DNA from: Xylogone sp. PMI_703
Lineage: Eukaryota > Ascomycota > Leotiomycetes
DNA length: 64,000 nt
Direction: 5' to 3'
Assembly: GCA_021399445.1 (NCBI GenBank)
Contig: JAJTUQ010000009.1
Coordinates: forward strand, 699,501-763,500
Under the pieces are notes generated by a model. It was given only the letters and a program-made list of their open reading frames with translations. It was not told the origin of the DNA and ran no database searches. A program made the translations under genes and the position numbers. Below, piece by piece: positions 60,112 to 64,000 of the stretch (position 1 is its first letter; each line of letters starts with the position of its first letter).

Positions 60112-60179
60112 AACCAAAATATCTACTAAACCAAAAAAGGTAACAGATCGCCCCGAATGCTACTATTACTAGTATATGC

Positions 60180-61217
60180 TCACAAAAATCTAAGCAGTTC
60201 TTGGTCGGGAACAACTCGGCTCAGTATATCCATTGTCTCAGACCACAGTTTCTTCTGCATCTTCTCTCCATCTTCGCTCCGTACATATGCGGAACATCTG
60301 ATTCAATGTAAGTTTTTGTTGCTTGGATTAACTGGCATTTGGGATACATACAGTACGACTTTTGCTTCACTTAAGTATAGTCCGTGTGTATCTTTCCCTT
60401 TGACAAAAGCAGCATCCATCAACAGTCTCCCGCCCTCTGTGGACGTCCTACCAATGACTCTATCAAAGAACTGAATCAGGTTTCCACCGTCGCGATGTAG
60501 CCCGGTATTAACGCTGCCGGGGTTCACATAGTTTATAACGAGCTCCCCGGAATCCACTTGCAAAGCAAGCTGTCTTACCCAGAACACATTCAACAACTTC
60601 GTAACACAATACCTATCCATTGCATTTCCAAAAAGCTCCTTTTTGTTCAACTCCTCAATAACCTTCTCGGCCTTCTGCTCCTTGAATGGAGTCCACATAT
60701 GAACTTCGGACGAAGTGAAAGTCAGTCTTGACGGCGATTTGACGACACGTGATGTTCGATATAACACGGGTACCAAAAGTAATGATAAGAGCGCTGATGA
60801 TAGATGGTTGACCTGAAGCTGAGACTCATTGCCAGTGGTCGCAGAAGTAGTCCATTCAAACTTGAAATTTCCTGCGTTAAGAATAGCGACATCAAGACGG
60901 TCAAGGCTCCGCATTTGGTATCCAAATGCAATTACAGAATCGAAAGATTCCAAGTCCAATTCCCATACATGTACAATGGTTTTGGATGTCGGGTTAGAGG
61001 ACAGAATATTGGCCTTTGCTTCCTCTCCCTTTGACAGTGTCCGGACAGCAAGAATGAGTCGGCTGGCATTGTAATGAACACACTGTCGTGCAGCTTCGAG
61101 ACCAATTCCAGAATTTGCTCCAGTAATTAATATAGTTTGGTCCGCAAGGTTGAGATATGACGGAAGTTGAGGGGGGTGAACAAATACTTGGCGAAACAGA
61201 TAGCCTGCGAAACCCAT
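60180..61217 (-). CDS. Short-chain dehydrogenase/reductase
   Basis: Exons (minus) 61217-60352 and 60297-60180; intron 54 bp; 327 aa. ILITGANSGIGLEAARQ is the cofactor-binding loop, VAILNAG the second motif, and YCVTK the catalytic YxxxK. The second exon supplies a tail (CSAYVRSEDGEKMQKKLW) typical of fungal retinol-dehydrogenase/WWOX-like SDRs; without it the frame would stop early at 60303. An N-terminal hydrophobic stretch may anchor it to a membrane. Substrate unknown. It sits just upstream of the Zn2Cys6 gene on the same strand and shares its promoter motif. Confidence 0.9.
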
Positions 61218-61295
61218 TACTGCTAGATGAAGATGATCAAATTATAGTTGGAGTGGAATAGTTTGTAATAGATCGAATTCAGAGTTCCACCACTC

Positions 61296-61305
61296 TTTAT
61301 ATATA
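61296..61305 (-). promoter_or_regulatory. TATA box candidate for the SDR gene
   Basis: TATATATAAA on the minus strand, about 80 bp upstream of the ATG at 61217. Confidence 0.45.
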
Positions 61306-61363
61306 GCCCAGATCGTCGGGTGAAAACCAAGCACCCTGACCGAATTTATTTGTCCGATAGGAT

Positions 61364-61373
61364 TTCGGCCGAA
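61364..61373. promoter_or_regulatory. TTCGGCCGAA palindrome upstream of the SDR gene
   Basis: Identical to the site at 60102-60111, about 147 bp upstream of the SDR start, with a further CCGAA half-site nearby (about 61339). Confidence 0.5.
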
Positions 61374-62168
61374 TTAGGGGGATTTGGGTAACTAGGTAAT
61401 AGATGAATGAGCCATGTTATAGCTGGTATTATAGCCGAAGAGGTGTAGAATCAATTTGTGTGAAGATCTAAGTTATACTACTGTCTTAACAACTTGTACA
61501 AGAGTAAATATAGTATGAGAACTTACGTTCGACAAAAACGACTAGTAAATACAGATCGGCTAGATATCTCTATCCCATGGATATGAACGGAGCTGTAAGC
61601 AGTAATATCTTGTATGGTTTTCTATAGATTTACTATTATATTCACATCTTTATAATATTCAGGATGTCGGTATGCTCCGATAACGCGTAGCACGATCGTA
61701 AACCTTTAGTTACGGATATGCTAATTACGTTGTATGGAAGTTAATTCTCTCTATCTCCGTACAGAGGTGGGAGATATAGTAGAGCCTACGGCTTAGCTAT
61801 AGCTCCCACCCAATTAGGTCTAGCGTACATGTGATATTCACGTGATGGGATAATCCAACACAGGACTATATAACTAATAATTCTTTCATTTATTTTCTAT
61901 TTTATTTTAAGAGATTTTAAGTATTAATATTATAGTTAAGTAATTTGATATATTTTAATATCTGATTCTATATAATAATTTTGTTAACCATGAATTGAAA
62001 AAAGCATAATATTTAAGGTAAGTACTCTATGATAATATAATTAAATATACTTATACAAGTGAGTTTTCCTTAGGTAAAAATAATAAGATATTATTAATAG
62101 TTAACTAAAGGTTATTTAATAATAAATCTAATTCGGTTATTAAGGTTCTTGTATTCTTGACAGAATTT
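61374..62168. other. Intergenic with AT-rich island
   Basis: From about 61880 to 62160 the sequence is extremely AT-rich (RIP-like). No gene. Confidence 0.5.
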
Positions 62169-62468
62169 TGTCAGAACCAGTGGATACGCGCTATACGCAA
62201 AAAGGCGTAAGCCTTGCGAATAGCCTCAAATAGCACCATACTAACCGGTAGAATCGGCTATATATACTGCCATACAATTTTACCAGACCCATTCAACATG
62301 GGCAAATCCCGATATTCAATATTCACTTCTCGTCTTATCCCACTATGTATTTTCCCACTATAAATATAGCTGTAGATATTTCGTAGGATAGGGAATTCAA
62401 TTCATCTTCACGTTCCATAGTTGAGTTCCTGTAACGATACAGTATATCGGAACCCCCAGGTTCCGACA
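62169..62468 (+). mobile_element. Solo LTR (copy 2)
   Basis: A 300-bp sequence beginning TGTCAGAACCAGTGGATACG and ending CCGACA, aligned over its length with the copy at 43168-43462 in the same orientation, with differences concentrated in the first 110 bp. No target-site duplication is evident. It adjoins the AT-rich island on its left. Confidence 0.75.
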
Positions 62469-62866
62469 GTGTCGATATTGCAGGAGCCTCTTAGCATGTG
62501 GGAAGCCTTGTATGTTTCTGGGCCTGCGTGGATGCAGCGTCAAGCGCCGATCTCGAAGCGCGGGCTATTTTTAGCTGAATCGCTGCAACATGGCCAGAAC
62601 TACTGCACTAGCTACATTGTACTGTGATAAGTATTAAGCCACGCCGAGCCTTGCGTGAGTTCACTTCACACTAACCAAAATCGTTACTAAAGTTCTAAAG
62701 CCTAAATATAACCTTTGTATAAGTATGAAGGGTAATAAAAACTTTATAGTGAAAGTATATCAAAAAGACCCTATTTTACTCTAAATAAAATCATTCTCCT
62801 GAATTACACATAAAAGTATTAATATAAAGATAATTTCTAGTTTACTAATTTAGTAACCCCCAATTC
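62469..62866. other. Intergenic, AT-rich toward the right
   Basis: No gene seen; 3' side of the flavin-reductase-like gene. Confidence 0.4.
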
Positions 62867-63657
62867 TTATTTCGTATTTTCATCCTTAGCGTCTGCGTCT
62901 TCAGCTTTGAAAGCCACCTCATTATGATGCTTTCCATCCAAAGAGTTAAGACCTTCAAGGCCATAGAGTACTGGACCACCCCCGGGAGTGATCATCTCGA
63001 ACACATCCCTGATTCTAGCGTATTGGTAATACCCACATCTCGCAATGGGCTCCGTCTTCTGAATGTCGACAATTCCATCCGTGAGCACTCGCTCTGCAAT
63101 ATGCACTCCAATCACCAGTCCAATCACGATATCTACCGTACCCATTGGCGGATTTCCAGGAAGTCGAATGGTGCTATGATACTTGCATTCAAACTTGATT
63201 GGAGATTCTTTGACCATGGGAACGTTCACGATACTGGCTTTCTCTTTCTCCAAGCCAGCTCGCTCAAACTCGTCAACTCCATAGGCAGTTTGCTCAGCTG
63301 TGATGTTCACAGCTTCTCGTAAGGGGTATGTAGCCAGGTTCCAAACGAATTGGCCTGCAGTTTCCGCATTGATAGTCGTGTCTTTTCGTCTCATATCACT
63401 TGTCTGGTTGGCCGAGAACATAACGTAAGGAGGATCGAAAGTGAGATTATTGAATTGCGAATAAGGAGCCAAGTTATCCGTTCCATCTGCCGATCTGGTG
63501 GAGATCCAGCCAATTGGACGTGGAATAACGCATGCCTGTACGGATCTTAGCTTCGTGGGGGCCATACAGAGTGAGGAACCTCGGCTCCTCAGAGAAAGCA
63601 CACCTTAAATGGGTCCCTAGGAAGTCCATGGGGAGTTACACCAGGCTGATAAAACAT
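62867..63657 (-). CDS. Flavin-reductase-like (FMN-binding split barrel) protein
   Basis: Exons (minus) 63657-63604 and 63535-62867; intron 68 bp (GTGTGC donor, GTACAG acceptor); 240 aa. Exon 1 MFYQPGVTPHGLPRDPFK joins exon 2 ACVIPRPIGWISTRS, reconstituting the typical N-terminus of the family, followed by NLAPYSQFNNLTFDPPYVMF. These PF01613-type proteins bind FMN and act as NAD(P)H:flavin reductases or related oxidoreductases in the cytosol. The short first exon is only 54 bp. Substrate unknown. Confidence 0.92.
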
Positions 63658-64000
63658 GATTCTTGAGTGATTAGCCTTGATAAACAGTTATGATAGTTCA
63701 AAAAGGCACGGCAAAGTAGAGATGGGCGCATAACAGTTGTCTTCGTTGAACTTCGACCTAGCTACATCATTATATATTCATTTATGGTGAGTCACTCTAC
63801 TAAATGTGGTGCTCGGTAGAACTCAGCGGCATCTAAGAGCTCTTCAAATGCATAGTACGATCGGCGCCTTAGCTCATCCAAGGCCTATATTCTCTCGGGA
63901 ATAGTACGGCAGGATGTAGGATAATTATGCGCAATTAGGGGACTCCCAAGGGGCCGCTCTGCGGGTGTGTGTTATGACCGCACAGCAAAAGCCTAAAAGC
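63658..64000. other. Upstream region of the flavin-reductase-like gene
   Basis: No gene seen up to the window edge. Confidence 0.4.

Noticed and set aside
1..64000. CRISPR arrays, tRNA or rRNA genes, bacterial-style operons
   Set aside because: None were seen by reading; repeat spacing, cloverleaf or rRNA landmarks were not recognised. A tRNA scan would be needed to exclude tRNAs fully.

Overview
The window looks like nuclear DNA of a filamentous ascomycete (Pezizomycotina). Genes carry short GT-AG introns (about 45-130 bp), often with a CTRAC-type branch point. Four genes encode fungus-specific Zn2Cys6 regulators, secreted hydrolases are frequent, and gene islands alternate with very AT-rich gene-poor stretches of the kind left by repeat-induced point mutation (RIP). 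I cannot fix the species; a leotiomycete-like plant-associated fungus is a guess. Most exon junctions below were worked out by hand from splice signals, reading phase and family motifs.

Left part (1-28 kb) is a 'secretome' region. It holds an M35-like metallopeptidase, a small secreted protein with a stop codon in its signal peptide, a secreted alpha/beta hydrolase, a UlaG-like metallo-beta-lactamase-fold enzyme, a Zn2Cys6 and a bZIP regulator, two paralogous small cysteine-rich secreted proteins with Kex2-type sites, a CE16-like acetylesterase and a secreted right-handed beta-helix protein with a bulb-lectin-like tail. Two fold-back (MITE-like) elements lie near 0.7 and 8.4 kb.

Centre (28.9-42.3 kb) is a candidate acyl-CoA metabolism cluster: a peroxisomal 3-ketoacyl-CoA thiolase (PTS2), a divergently transcribed alpha/beta hydrolase, a FarA/CTF1-type Zn2Cys6 regulator, a nitronate monooxygenase with two in-frame TAG codons, a FATP-type acyl-CoA synthetase (C-terminal ARL, PTS1-like) with an in-frame TGA, and a SnoaL-like protein. 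CCTCGG motifs, the known FarA-type site, occur in the thiolase/hydrolase and synthetase promoters. The cluster seems to be partly decaying.

Right part (42-64 kb) has an SDR without the catalytic tyrosine, a fungal protein of unknown function, a second PF11951-type Zn2Cys6 regulator, a fungal family of unknown function, a DUF1275 membrane protein, a possible C2H2 protein, an Hsp70/actin-like protein, and a third module: a Zn2Cys6/Fungal_trans regulator beside an SDR, whose two promoters share the palindrome TTCGGCCGAA. It ends with a flavin-reductase-like protein. Two related solo LTRs sit at 43.2 and 62.2 kb.
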